The notes under the pieces were generated by a model. The model saw only the letters and a program-made list of their open reading frames with translations. It did no database searches and was not told the DNA's origin. Source: Prostheceraeus crozeri (Eukaryota; Platyhelminthes; Polycladida; Euryleptidae). Taken from it: a stretch of DNA of 64,000 nucleotides. The DNA lies in NCBI GenBank assembly GCA_907163375.1, contig CAJQUW010004746.1, positions 496,001 to 560,000 of the forward strand, in the 5' to 3' direction. A program made the translations under genes and the position numbers. Every line of letters begins with the position of its first letter. The stretch's first letter is position 1. Of the stretch, positions 41,150 through 53,800 are shown in pieces.

Positions 41150-41750
41150 CCCGAGGGGGGGAGGTCGGTGAAATTTGATGAAACAAACTTTGGTCAGGGT
41201 CCCAGGTCGAAATGCCACACTTTGGAAAATTTTCAAAATTTTACCCATACAAAGCCACTCTGACACTTAGGATTTTTTCAGGTGAGCTCCGACCTAAAAT
41301 CTTGTAACAGCTCTAACTTTTGAACGGCTGGTCCGATTGACTCGCGACAAAAATGTCGTCGAGCAGTTTTTTCTCCTCTTTCAAACGAGTAGCTGTAAGA
41401 CAAAATCCGTCCACTAGAACCAAAGTTAGAAGATTGCTGTCGGGGGGGGGGGGGGTCAGTGAAATTTGATGAAACAAACTTTGGTCAGGGTCCCAGGTCG
41501 AAATGCCACACTTTGGAAAATTTTCAAAATTTTACCCATACAAAGCCACTCTGACACTTAGGATTTTTTCAGGTGAGCTACGACAGTCCACCCTCCCAAC
41601 CTGGCCGGCACACCACGCCAACCTGGAGAGCACATCACCTCGCGCTACGACGGACGGCCAGAGGGGGGGGACGTCAGACTCGAAGCAACACGGCGGCACA
41701 CCACGACCGACTCGACGGACAGGAGGGGGGGGGACGTCAGCGACTTTTTC
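41150..41750 (-). repeat. Polinton right terminal inverted repeat
   Basis: Read inward from 41750 it begins GAAAAAGTCGCTGACGTC and mirrors the left repeat, including both 130-bp internal units and the spacer with the CAAACGAGTAGCTGTAAGAC block. A diverged partial third spacer-like copy (CAAACGAGCTATTGCACGAC) lies just inside it at about 41090. Only a few base differences from the left repeat were seen. Confidence 0.9.
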
Positions 41751-42728
41751 ATGATTAGCTATCAGGAATTTCTTGATCTGCTATCACTGACAAAATTTAG
41801 ATTAAGCATAGCAGTATTACTATCGTGTATTTTTATAGTATTCTTTTTCTTTTTGACTTTTGGCCTTGTCTATTTCGGCTAAAGAGAATCCTCATTTTTT
41901 TATTTTGAGCTATTGCCAAGTGTTTCTTCATCTTGAATTATGTCTGTCTTATCAGTGCATCTATCAGCAATATAGTTAAGCTGTTACTAGGAAAACTGTT
42001 TTTTGATATGAGCTGGTACCCAATTATTTGTAAATTGGGAGTGAAATTCGTTTTACTGTTTTTCACCAGTATGGAGGGTCCCTTCTTAAATATAAGGATC
42101 CCTGTGTTAGTCATTGCTATTTATTCCACAGCAGGCCTACTTTGCCTCTAAATGACCGATTGACTTATATACAATATACACATCAAATCGAGTTTCATAG
42201 ATGTTTCACTGATCTACATGTACATATTTGAAAATTGAAATCTTAATCATTTTCAAGAAAAAGTGTAATTGATTTAAATGTGCTTGAATTGATTATACGT
42301 ACTTGAATATACGCATAAGCTTTCAGATTAATTTGATTAATGAAAAAACTAAAAGTTAATTATTAAACTAATTTAAACAAATTTTAAAAATGTTTACTAA
42401 AAGCTAATTTTTCCATTATTTTTTTTGAGAAAAATTTTCTAGGTTGATATTTGCTTTGCTGACCAAGTTAGCTGATATATCGTATTTATTCATTATTTTC
42501 CTAGTGCGTCTATCACATTTATCATTAATAAATGGAATCACTAAATTTGTTTTGTTTTTACGATTACTTTATTTTTTGCTTTGGCTTTCTTTTTTATTTT
42601 TAAATCTCGTTCTTTGTTACCATGTTTTCGCAAAATATCCAGAAACTTTTCTTTAGCTTCTTCATAATGAGTTTCATTAGTTAAAGCAATGTCTGTCGTT
42701 GATAAATTTGTAGACTGCAAGCACAGCC
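41751..42728. other. AT-rich flank right of the Polinton, no gene seen
   Basis: Only chance frames are present, including two hydrophobic ones (41933-42151 and 42444-42656). Nothing else is recognised. Confidence 0.5.
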
Positions 42729-42924
42729 ATATTTATTCTCGAATTCATGCTTCATTGAAAGTTAAAATTACACAAATGAACAAGTTCAGTGTCGATTACA
42801 TTACTGTATTACTGTCAGTCAACCGGTGTCCACCCTTGAGAAGAGCCGGCGAAAACGTTCGGATCTTAACTTTTTCACTTGTCTTATTTTAACTTCCAAT
42901 AAAGTATGAATTCGAGAATAAATA
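42729..42924. repeat. 20-bp inverted repeat enclosing a Penelope-like motif
   Basis: ATATTTATTCTCGAATTCAT (42729-42748) recurs as its exact complement at 42906-42925. Between them lies CCTTGAGAAGAGCCGGCGAA followed by AACGTTCGG (about 42832-42860). This resembles the segment CCTTGAGAAAGGGTCAGGAC ... CGAAACGTTGG at 47191 and the ribozyme-type motifs of Penelope-like elements. Confidence 0.5.
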
Positions 42925-43050
42925 TACGTATATCCAAATTATCCAAATTTTAATCAGTTCCAATTTCACCATCAGTTGAATTATCATTAAAAATAAGTAG
43001 TAAAAATACAATATAAGTAAATCAATTAATTGTTCAACGTTGTCATACTT

Positions 43051-43164
43051 AATAAAATAGCACTAAGCTTCCGAACAGAAACCACGTAATAAAAACCAAC
43101 AGTTTTTGCAAAAACTTGGTTTTTATTACGTGGTTTCTGTTCGGAAGCTTAGTGCTATTTTATT
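43051..43164. repeat. Long perfect hairpin, 49-bp arms (palindromic MITE-like)
   Basis: Left arm 43051-43099 (AATAAAATAGCACTAAGCTT...) and right arm 43116-43164 are exact reverse complements. The 16-bp loop is itself largely self-complementary (AGTTTTTGCAAAAACT). Flanks CTT and TTAAG-type sequences are AT-rich. It may be a foldback or miniature inverted-repeat transposon, or a recent palindromic duplication. Confidence 0.85.
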
Positions 43165-44514
43165 GATTAAGTAAATCAATGTTTGAGTATCCTTTAAAAA
43201 TCCCACTTAACTTGCAGCGTCTCAAGGTAGCTTGAGGGACCATGAAGTAGAATATTTTATCGAGGCTGTCATGCTATTTGCAGACACAAATGTGCAGTTT
43301 TCGACTATGAAGAATTGAGTGTGTTGAGGCGGCGCTCCTGCTTGGAAAAAAGCTCCGCTACATCCTTGGGTCAGCGGTTCAAATGAGCCTAAGTTTCAAT
43401 AGTAATTACCCGTACCCGAAAACTGCGGCCACATTACATTGTTAGTGGTAAAAACATTGATGTACGAATAATATCAAATTTGTTTTGAAATTGCAAATCA
43501 TAATCATGTAGCCTATGACGTGATCGATATTAGCATTCCATTCTAAATTTGTCTTTCCGGTATAAATAAAATTGTACAATGATAGAAATTGTCATCTGTT
43601 TTCATTACATGAGAGAAGTTGCTCTCTTTTGAAAGACTCATGAACAATCATATTAAGTCTTCACCTGCCATATTCTACATTCGATCTATAATTGGAAAAA
43701 CTAGAAGTAAAAGCCTCATTTTTCATCTTATTATCGCCATTAAAACTGGCTGAACAACATTCATTTCCTTTCTTAGTGATATTGCAGAAATCATTGCAGA
43801 CACAGTGAATTTATCTCGTTGAGTAATATAGCAGTTTTAGATAATAGGACAAAAGAAAGTAATTTCAACGTACCTATGCTAAAAACGACTGGTTAAATTG
43901 CTTCCAACACGGGTTATGGCAACAAAACAGAGTCAGAATGTTTGCCGTGTAAAGACATGAACGCTCACTCTCCAACCATTATTGTCGGTGGGAATTCTCC
44001 TATTTTCCCATAACGATTACCGCTCTATATCTACTCGCAGTCTCGGGTTGTTCAGCATAGGCGTTTCTTTTGCTCTGACTCGATTTATGAACGTCAGGTG
44101 TGTGGTTGAGTTTCATTCAGTAAGAAGTCATCAAGCGTGAGGTATTATTTACAAGCATTTCTCTTTTTCATTACGGCGTACTTCCACTGTCTATTACTGT
44201 CCTCAGAACAACTGTCACGATTCCCATTTTCATCGTCAGTCAAGAGTTTTTGCCTTTCTAGTAGCTAATGAAAACTCTACGTTGTCTGTTTAAGATCAGC
44301 TCATTGAAGATCATTCCTCATTCTACAATTTCCTTATCAAGGCTGAGGGTTGATAAGGACGGAGTGAGCAGTTGAGATGACCTGAGTCAGTGTTTACCTT
44401 CAGAGGAATTTGTTGACGCTGCATCTTCGAATCTGCTGACCCCTGGAACAAGTTAGATGATGTGATGATTTTTTATCATTATTCTGAACATTCGAAAGGA
44501 ACTTATTTCATAGC

Positions 44515-44800
44515 ATGATATCGACGACTTATCTCTTCCTTCTTATAGTTTCTGCTGCCATTCCCATTGTGGCAACAGTGCTCTATGTAGCAGCGGTGGC
44601 CACATCTCAATGGGACAAAATAACATTTCACGAAAATGCTTTGAACAGTACTCCAGAATATCGAATAAATTCTACGCTGACTGATTCCAATAATGCTTAT
44701 GTTGGTGTCGTGATGGTTCTTGTGAATTCTACGACCGATCAGCGATGGTGTCTATATAATTCCCATGGAGGAATCTGGAAGACATGTGACATGTTGAATA
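44515..44800 (+). CDS. Claudin-like gene, exon 1
   Basis: Encodes the start methionine, helix 1 and the GGIWKTC signature of the first loop. The donor is A|GTAAGTG at 44801. Codon phase on leaving is 1. Confidence 0.75.
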
Positions 44801-47800
44801 GTAAGTGATTTATATTTATTAATTACATTATTCCAAAATATTTTTTTCATTTCAAACTTTATTATCTCATTTACAGGCAAAGAAATAATTGAAACTATAA
44901 ATAAGACATTAAATTTCTGCACAATTCTGTGATAAATTGCTATGATAAAGTCATATCACAGATAATAGGACTTCATTGGTCCTCGTATGTTTTGATAGTA
45001 CATATTTTGTAGAAACCATTTTTGATGCATTATTGCTTTCCATCAATTTCTATGACAACCATTGAATTTTGTAATTCTTTCTTTAGCATTCATTCTAATA
45101 TCTAATGACATCGATGAGGGTGTGAATTTGCCAAAAAAGTTTTGTCTGATTTATAGTTTCAGTTGTTTTTTGCCTGCGTGCTAAAAAAGATTAAAGTGAG
45201 GAAATTTTTTTGGATTATTTATACCTCATGGCGCGAAATTAAGGAAATTCGTGTTTTAAAAATTAGATATAGTCCTACCAATATTTACTAAAGTTGGCGC
45301 TTGGGGCTTTCCAAAGATGGAATCGAACTGATTGTATATGTTTGATAACATTCGGTCCGATTCTGTTCGATACAAGCATGGACATAACACGTCATTGCTT
45401 TGAAAACAAGGTCCTATTCCAGGCATGTTTTTCATGGTTGTTGCTCTCATGAGACATACCTAATACATCTCATAAGTGCATGCCTCTACGGGTTGCTACT
45501 TTTGACTTTAAATCCTCAATACCTTGTAGCCTTTTCATTATCTTGTTGTAACATTTATTGTATATCTAGAACAACAAGAAGATCCGATGGTGCAAAAGTA
45601 TAAAGTAATCTTGAAAAGGGTGTTACAGAATATTGTTCTGTTGTAACACAGAAAAGAGAAACGAAGTAAACACCAAAGAAAAATTGAAATGTCAAGTTGT
45701 ATTCCGTGGAAAATGTTTCATATTCACTCAGCTCTGATCATTGCACTTTCCATAGATAGTTCCGCTGTGAGTTTTCTTCCCTTTCCATAATTCATGCTCG
45801 GTTTTTACAGCAGATGTTAAATGAATTTTAAATTAAAATGTTAATGAATTAATTAATTTTTATGTACAATTTTGAATTTTGCAGACAATCGTGAACGATA
45901 TCAAAAAATCATTATCACTTTTATGAGGAAGTGCTGTATAAACATTTTGTTTTCAAGAAATGATTTTGGATGTCATAGGAGTGACCTGATTGAGCTGTTT
46001 TCTAATGAAGATTACTGAGGCAATGCAAAACCACAGAATGTTTTGTTGATTGAAGATTATGTGTTATAAATGGCATTCCGATGGCATCTTAACATGTTGG
46101 CAATGAAATTTTATGAAGATAATACAGTGTGTAGAATAATGATAGTTGATGAATAACTTGATTACTTTCGAAGTATTAGGGAAGACTACTTTCCCTTATG
46201 AGGTTGGGCTTATTTAATCAGTATTATTGTTCAGAAGTCTTAGATTTGAACCAACAAATGATCAAACCCTGACATTCTGAGACAATTGACAACGCAACCA
46301 AAAGAATAAGATATCGTAATAATATCTTATTTTTAAGACATTATTGGGCATCAACACATAATCTTACTGTTTTATGTCTAAAAAATCATGAAGCGTCTTT
46401 AATGTCTCAGAGAATCACTGCTGGGAATTATACAATTGCAACATAATATCCATAACTAATCGGCAATTATCGTTTCTACGAAAATCTCATTGAAGGCATA
46501 TTTTAGAATTATCTATCTTATGCTTCAGATGCAAGAAATGGTAATGTTTAAACTCATCTCGATAATATTTTGCATTGAAGGTGAAATGCTATTAAATGTC
46601 TGCTACAATTTTTCATCAAGTCAGAAAGCACTGTTGTACGCTCCTTGTCAACCCATGACTGCTGTTTTTAACTACTTCACCCCCTGGGGAACAGAGAAGC
46701 TCGAAACCAGTCGGGGATTGTAAGTACTAGTTTTAAGTTATCTTTTACTGGCATTACAATATACAAGGAGCGCACAACAGTGCTTTCTGAAATGATGAAG
46801 AATCATCTCCTGTTAGCCGCTATCCTGTATCTGTTATAGGTTTTAAACTGCAAAATTAATTCTCATGTGATGATGAAAATCATCGTAGCATTCATATATA
46901 TTGGAATAATTAGCTGAAGTAGTCCTTTAAGGATCTATGACGTTCTCCAATTCGTAGGCTTACAAATGCAAGCCTACAAATGAGTACTACCAACAGGTAG
47001 CCTGCACATCGTCGCGTTTCGACCCCTAACCTACGAAATAAAAAGCATTCATTTTTACACGGCAATGCTTCCTACGTGTATCTAGAAACATTCTCAATAT
47101 AATTATAAAATAATTAAATCATTTATAATTATTACATTATTACATCATGCTCAATTATATTTACAATTAAAGCATCTTATAGTTAACTGCCTTGAGAAAG
47201 GGTCAGGACCCGAAACGTTGGCAACTCTGTATCTATACCTTATCTTTTATTTCGGCGTAAATACTCTTCGGGAGAGAATACTTTAAGGCCCGTCTGACCT
47301 GTTAAACTTTTTACTTAACTTTTAAGAAATCATCGACCTAAACTTGGGGAGTTTTCTCTAACGCACTCTTGTTAAAATCAAAATGATCTCCCGACGACTG
47401 GTCAACTATGTGAGAATACTTTAGTTTTGAAAAATTCTTTAGTTTAACTAAGTTGATTGATTATTGTGAAACCAATACACAACACGCAATCAGCCATGAT
47501 CATTCTGATACACAAAGCATTCAATGGCCAGGAAAATGCCTCAATATCAAAGATCTACAAGAAATATTGTGCGGTGTGCGTCGCAGCAAGGGTTCATCAT
47601 CATATACACGTAGGTCGTGAATGCGATAAAGTCCATGAAATTGTCTCTTGAGGATAAGTGAAAATTATAGCACCATGTACGTTAAGTAAGCATGTCATTT
47701 AGCATTATATCAGTCAGAGTTCTGTGCTAAAGAAAAGTCCGGTTTTATTTAGCAGTGATGGAAACAAGATGTATTAACAATAATCGTAGGCGCACACAAA

Positions 47801-50800
47801 TTTTTGCGAAATTTGAATTATGGCTCCCTTTGAGCAATTGTCCTTTTGACCATCATGAGTCGAAAAGTGTCAGCAATCAAGTTGCATGTGAAGAAAAAAT
47901 GAATATAATTTTGTCAGTCGTCTGAATTTCCGTTTTTCCGAATGGTAGGTGCTTTATCCAACAAATCGACAAAAGGATTCCGCTAGAAATTGCAATCCCG
48001 CGTGCTTTTCCAAAGTCCGAGATTTCGGAATTCTAAAAATGCAATCCCGGGATCCAGGAACAAATCGCTCTACAGTATATTTGCAGGAAGAAAATTGCAG
48101 TCTAGTGCTGAATTCTCTACACTTCGCACAATCCGACCGTCATTAGTGAATTAGCGATGATTTGAGTATTTTTTGTGAGTCGTTTACACGAATGGGCCAA
48201 CATACAACTGTAGTGGTTATTGCTTGACATTCATACTGCATTTTCTGCTATTATACTACATAACTTCAATTATCATTCCCTGTGCATTCCCACCATCAAC
48301 AATCTAGATAACTCTCCTTGCTTTCTGTTTCAAGCTGCATAGACAAATTTATCAGACAGTCTATTAGAATTGATATCAGCATTTTGCAGACTTGTGTTGT
48401 AATAATGATTATAGTTAATTACTGAAGTCAATTACAGTATCTGCTGAAAAAAGATGATGGTTTAACGTCACTACTCCCCCATACTGGAGGCTTCGACAGT
48501 GCTGACATAGACTTTTAACTGGAGCGTTGTGGTCTTCTAGACCATGCCCTTCTGGACGATTTCCTATGACACTCCCGGGGCTTGACCTCTGGACCAGAAG
48601 ATTGCTAGGCCAAGCACTTAACCACTTTGCTACCGAGACCACCACGGAGATCTGTTGAACAATGTGTAATTGTAATCAAATGCGATTCATGAGAAATTGA
48701 CACAAGTCTGTCTTTTAGCAGAGTATTTGGAATAGTTAGAATAAATAAATGTACGAGTATGCCAAGATTATTTAGTTTATCCACTATCTACGAAATAGAA
48801 AATTGAGATAGTTGAAAATATGGGTAGCTGTGATCCCTCACGAGAATGTGAAAGCAGAAGCGTCAAACTCTCTATATTTTTGGTGGTTTTCGTTGATTGA
48901 TATTCGTGGTTTTGTTTTATTCACACGTGGACTAGTTTATTGTTGTACAGTAAAATCCTTTTGTGGAGATACTTTCAGTACCTTTTTCAGAAGTCCCTTC
49001 TGTAGCTCCTTTTTCAGAATTTTATTTTCTCGATAAGAAGGAAAGTCATTAAACGCAATTTGCAGTCACACTCCGTATTAATGATCAGCGATGTAGAAGG
49101 CTACTGGTGATGAGCGTGTCGCGTGAAATATTTCTTTCGGGTGCGATTTCTCATTTCAGTTGCATTCTGTAATTCAGTGTTTTTGTTGAGTTTATCGATA
49201 AAATCTACAACCAGGAAGTGGACAAGCGATGCAATTAGCAGTTTCAATTTTCATCTGATGAAGGCCATTTTGTGCAATTTGAGGGTTAAATAGTTAACAT
49301 TCGAAGTTGCTTCTTATTTGTTGATTAATTCTTAATCAAATGACCTTCGAATTGTTTACCTCCTTGTATACTGATCGTTACGTAATGGTAGTAAATAATA
49401 AAGCATTTCAATGTCCATTTCAAAAGCAACGGTAATTGAGTAAGTGCAGGGAAAAGAGAGACGGATGAAGTCACTCCAGCTAGATGGCGCATAACATCAA
49501 GAATATTATGTCACATACGCATATTTCTTGAAGTCAAATTTAAACATAGATTTGTAACGCTTTGTGAGATGAGATGTTTTGAGGCATGTCACATGGACAA
49601 GGTAGCAAATTAATAATGTGGAACATCAATAAAATGACTCATTGTCTCAAAGCTCTAGCAAATTTCATTTTAGGGAATGTATTCATATGAAATAATGATG
49701 AATTGCATTTGCTCAATGCTGCTTCAGTAGTTCACATTGTAATACCCGTATTTGTCCCTGATTTTCTTGGAACAAAAGTAGTGGACAATCATTTCGATCA
49801 AGGCCGCTAGCATGCATGTTTACTCCTGCATGCTACGATTGCACAGCTGAACTTTTGAACAGGAATGATGAATACAATGCACTTCAATGCGCTTCGATAT
49901 ATTTATCTGTTACACTGAGTTATGCTCACAATGAGCATGTAGATGATGTCATGTACAGTGCAACTATTCGTCGCAAAAAGTGAACTCTCGTTTTAAGAAT
50001 CACTCACTGCATTAATCAGCTCGTTAAAATAATTAATTTCAATTTTCCAAAATTTCTATAGCGTACAAATACCGTATATTTGTCCCTTGTTGTAAATTCT
50101 GCATGATTCTCGATAATCTATGTCCGAATCGCCATTCAAAACGATTATAGGATTAAATTCGCACCATTTGTGAGAAAAAGACTCGCGTTTCAAGAATTAG
50201 TGACAACTTGCTTTGAATGGCTGAAATACCCTGCAATCGAATCACGAGATGACTCGAATAAAACAAGCGACCATGTATTTTTGCCAACCATGAAGCCTGA
50301 CCGCAGATTTTTCAGACAATCGTATAATATCACTTGATACAAAGATGATTGCGGATGTGTCGGAAACAAAGATAATTCTAATTTTGCTAATACAGTACTT
50401 GATGTATTACTTCAAAATTGAAAGTTGACTTATCTAATTACGTAACTGAAGAGATCATGAATTCTTATTTGCTGTCTTATTTTTTGTCTTGTTAGTAACA
50501 TGAATGCTTTGCATCACAAAAACAAGACAAAGATATTATAATGACCTTTACTGCCGCTATTATAATAATCAAAACAAAGTTATTCTGTCATCGAGAGCTC
50601 ACTGTATCACAGCTATAATTTCATTTCAAGGCTTGCATAATGAAAATAGCACCATCCTTTAGTGGTCCTCAGAATCTACATGTAGATGTATATGTTGCAG
50701 TGTGGCTTCCAAAGCGGAGTTATGCGGCTTCCCTCTCTCCTAATTAATAGTCTCATCAATCCGTAAATTTTTGTAGCATTAGCATCATGTTGAACTGTTG

Positions 50801-53800
50801 TATTTGTACATAAGGTTTCGATTTTTTGCTGTTAATGCAGAAAGAAACTGACGGCAGGTGGTGGGAGGCAGTTGTAAGGACGTATTATCTGACTGTTCGA
50901 ATAAAAGTGTTGTTTCATCGACTGATTAGAATGCACAAAATGGAATGATGATCAAAATTTTGCATGTACATGCATGCACATTTCAAGAAATGGATATATC
51001 TTGTGAAACATGAGAGCGAATGTTGGGATCATGACAAAAGTACATTACAAAAGACATTAGTCGCTTCTTTTAGTCTCTTCCGCCGATACTATTCCGTCAG
51101 AAGCAGTTCTGCAGTAAGTGAGCGGGTACCCAAATATTCCCCAGATGCACACGGAGAGCTAATGCACACACCATGTGTGTTTAGAGCGCACACTTACTAT
51201 TTGAATGCACTGATCGATACACACGCTCTAATTACTCTCATAATGCGAATTCAAGTATTTCGATCTTTGTAGAAGGGTGCCGATGAGTGTAGGACCACGA
51301 TCAAGGATGCCGAGATGAAAAAAAGTTAAGAAAACTAATCATAAAGGAAGTTCATTGTGCAGCTTTGTAAGTTTAGTTTGAACCGCGACATTGATGTTTT
51401 CATATTTATTTGCGGTTCCAGGGAAGAATAATGAGATGGGAGGAATATTAATTCGGATTTGCGCAGATAGGCAATGTGAACTATTCTATCAACTCAGAAC
51501 TTTCTTTATTTTCAGACACTCTTCGACAGTCATCAGGGTGCGCTAAAGCTGAAGCCATAAAAGGAAATCGGAGTTGTTTTAACTACGTTACTGACTTCGG
51601 AGTCAGCAAGACGTATCTCACTGAGCACGGGAAATACATGATCAGTAAGTTATATAAGTTGAATGTTCTTGCCAAAGTAAGCAAGATATTATAAAGTATA
51701 AGTTTCTAAAAATTCCATGATGTATCCATGATGAACTGATAATAGAAAGGTTGCAGATATCTGAAATTACTTACAGCCTTCAGAAAATGCACATGATTTG
51801 TACATTCAGGAAATTTTTTATTTTTACAATGTAAGAAGAAGTGCCTTATCTTCTGAAAACGATGTACTGATATTAAGGGTCCACGATTCTCGGCGACAGA
51901 AGTTGGGGTTTTCCGCCGTGGCGTGTGTATTCTTATAATATTTTATAAGTATTGCTATCATCAACTTGTAACATATTCAATCTCTGTATGATCTCTGTAT
52001 TCAATCTGTGTTTATCAATCTGTATTCTGTAAATCACGAATGCTTTGTGCAAATGCGAGTTCTTAGAGGCTATATAGAATTTATTGCAACACTGAAAGAT
52101 TATTTCAATTTATTGGTAGCGTTCAATTGATTTCTGTCATCGAGTAATTGTAATATGCTGACCGCTGATACCGAATAACTCCAATTAATTGATTGCTGAA
52201 ACCGGAAAATTGATTAATCGTTTACGACTTCAAAGCTTTGCCTTATATGTCTTGTGTGAACAGGCAAACTTGTGAAAATGGGACAGGTTGACGGAATTTA
52301 TGTAGATTATTATTGGTAAATTGTACTGATAATAATGATAATGAACTTTATTTATCATGCAAGTACTGCAGTAGGCCTATATGCTTAGAAGTACTTTTTT
52401 TACAAAATGACCGAACAGCGCTCTCACACGAGCAATTTTAAATCAGCAATAGCGACGAGGAAAAGATTAGTTAATTTTTCACAAAGAAAACAAAGTGAAC
52501 AAAGATATAAAAATAAATTTGAACAAAGAAAAATATGATAAAAATTGACTCGTTAAGCTTATAGTATTGTTCAAAACACAAATTCTTGAATGATTACAAT
52601 GCTTGAAATTGCCTTGTGATAGCTGAAAGGTCATCATGCAACTGATAATATGAAAATGGAACATATAGACTATAGATAGGCCTATAGATAATATGAAAAA
52701 ATAGAATTAACGGAAAATTTAAAAATTTAGCTTCATTGATTTGACATTGAGTTGCCTTCTATTTACGCATTGTGCAAGGAATGGCTCCAACATCCTCATT
52801 ATCCGAAATGCCCGGAATTAGAAAGTAGTCTTCAATTTTTTTAAAAAAATGTCCTGTAATTTCTCACACACACACTCACTCCAGTTTCAAGTCGTTGAGC
52901 CTGTCCGACCGGGTTTGACGTTTCAAAATTGCGCGTCCCCAATGAACAGGATCGTTGGCGAGCGAAGGATTGAGGTTCGGAATCTTCATGTCCTCTGACA
53001 TTGTTTGCAACCAAGTTTTCCGGGGTCTACCGACCGATCTCTGTCCATCTACTTCCATTCTGGACGACCGTTTGATCCAGCTCGAGTCACTTCGTCTTTC
53101 GACGTGACCGAACCATCGGAGCCGAGAACGACGCAAAATACAGCTGACGTCCTCCAGGCCCAATTTCCCTCAAAAGTCTTCCCTCCTCCTTCGGTCACAA
53201 AGCCTGACTCTGCACATCATTCTTATCATGGCATTGTCGGTCCTAACAAGCTTCTCCTTGTAGCTGGTCTTCATTGCCCATGTTTAACTAACGTAAGTCA
53301 TGGCCCTTCTTACACAAGCTGAGTAAACCATGCCTTTCAACTTCAAGGGTAGCACGTAAGGCTAAAAAGTTTGAAAGCTCGTGGAACTTCATCCACGACA
53401 ACGTACCCTCGATGTGACAGCCAAGTTGATATCTCCTGCAGTGCCCAAAGTGTGGCCGAGATAGCAGAAAGACTCAACCTTCTCGAACTCATGGCCATGC
53501 CCAGTGTACCCTCGATATGACAGCCGTCTCTAGCTCAACCACTTCAACACTTCCCTTGGAATCCCATCAAACGCCTTCTCTAAGACAATAAAGAAAAAAA
53601 CACCATTGTTCATGGCCAAATGCTTTTCTTGGAGCTGGCTGGAGCTGGCAAACGACAAAAATGTCATCTGTAGTACTCATTGCTGTATGCTTTAAATCAT
53701 TCTCTCTCCATATTTGCTGTGACGAAGATTTAAAAAAGAATGAATTATTTATAATTAATATATAACAGGAAAAAGTCAAATTAGTCGAAATTCACACGGT

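Larger units (their letters stand above)
19809..41750. mobile_element. Polinton/Maverick element, about 21.9 kb, partly broken
   Basis: A self-synthesising, virus-like DNA transposon bounded by long inverted terminal repeats. It carries the family hallmark genes: protein-primed DNA polymerase B, retroviral-type integrase with chromodomain, adenain-like cysteine protease, packaging ATPase and double-jelly-roll capsid protein, plus several conserved accessory ORFs. Gene blocks alternate in strand: plus (21.3-23.1 kb and 24.6-28.7 kb), minus (28.9-31.9 kb), plus (31.9-33.2 kb) and minus (33.2-40.7 kb). The terminal repeats differ by only a few percent, suggesting a fairly recent insertion. Several genes are interrupted (about eight breaks overall), while the protease, ATPase and a number of accessory genes look whole. 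I did not find the expected 6-bp target-site duplication at the proposed ends. Confidence 0.93.

Noticed and set aside
48415-48645. 76-codon minus-strand ORF
   Set aside because: Lies inside the tRNA-derived SINE.
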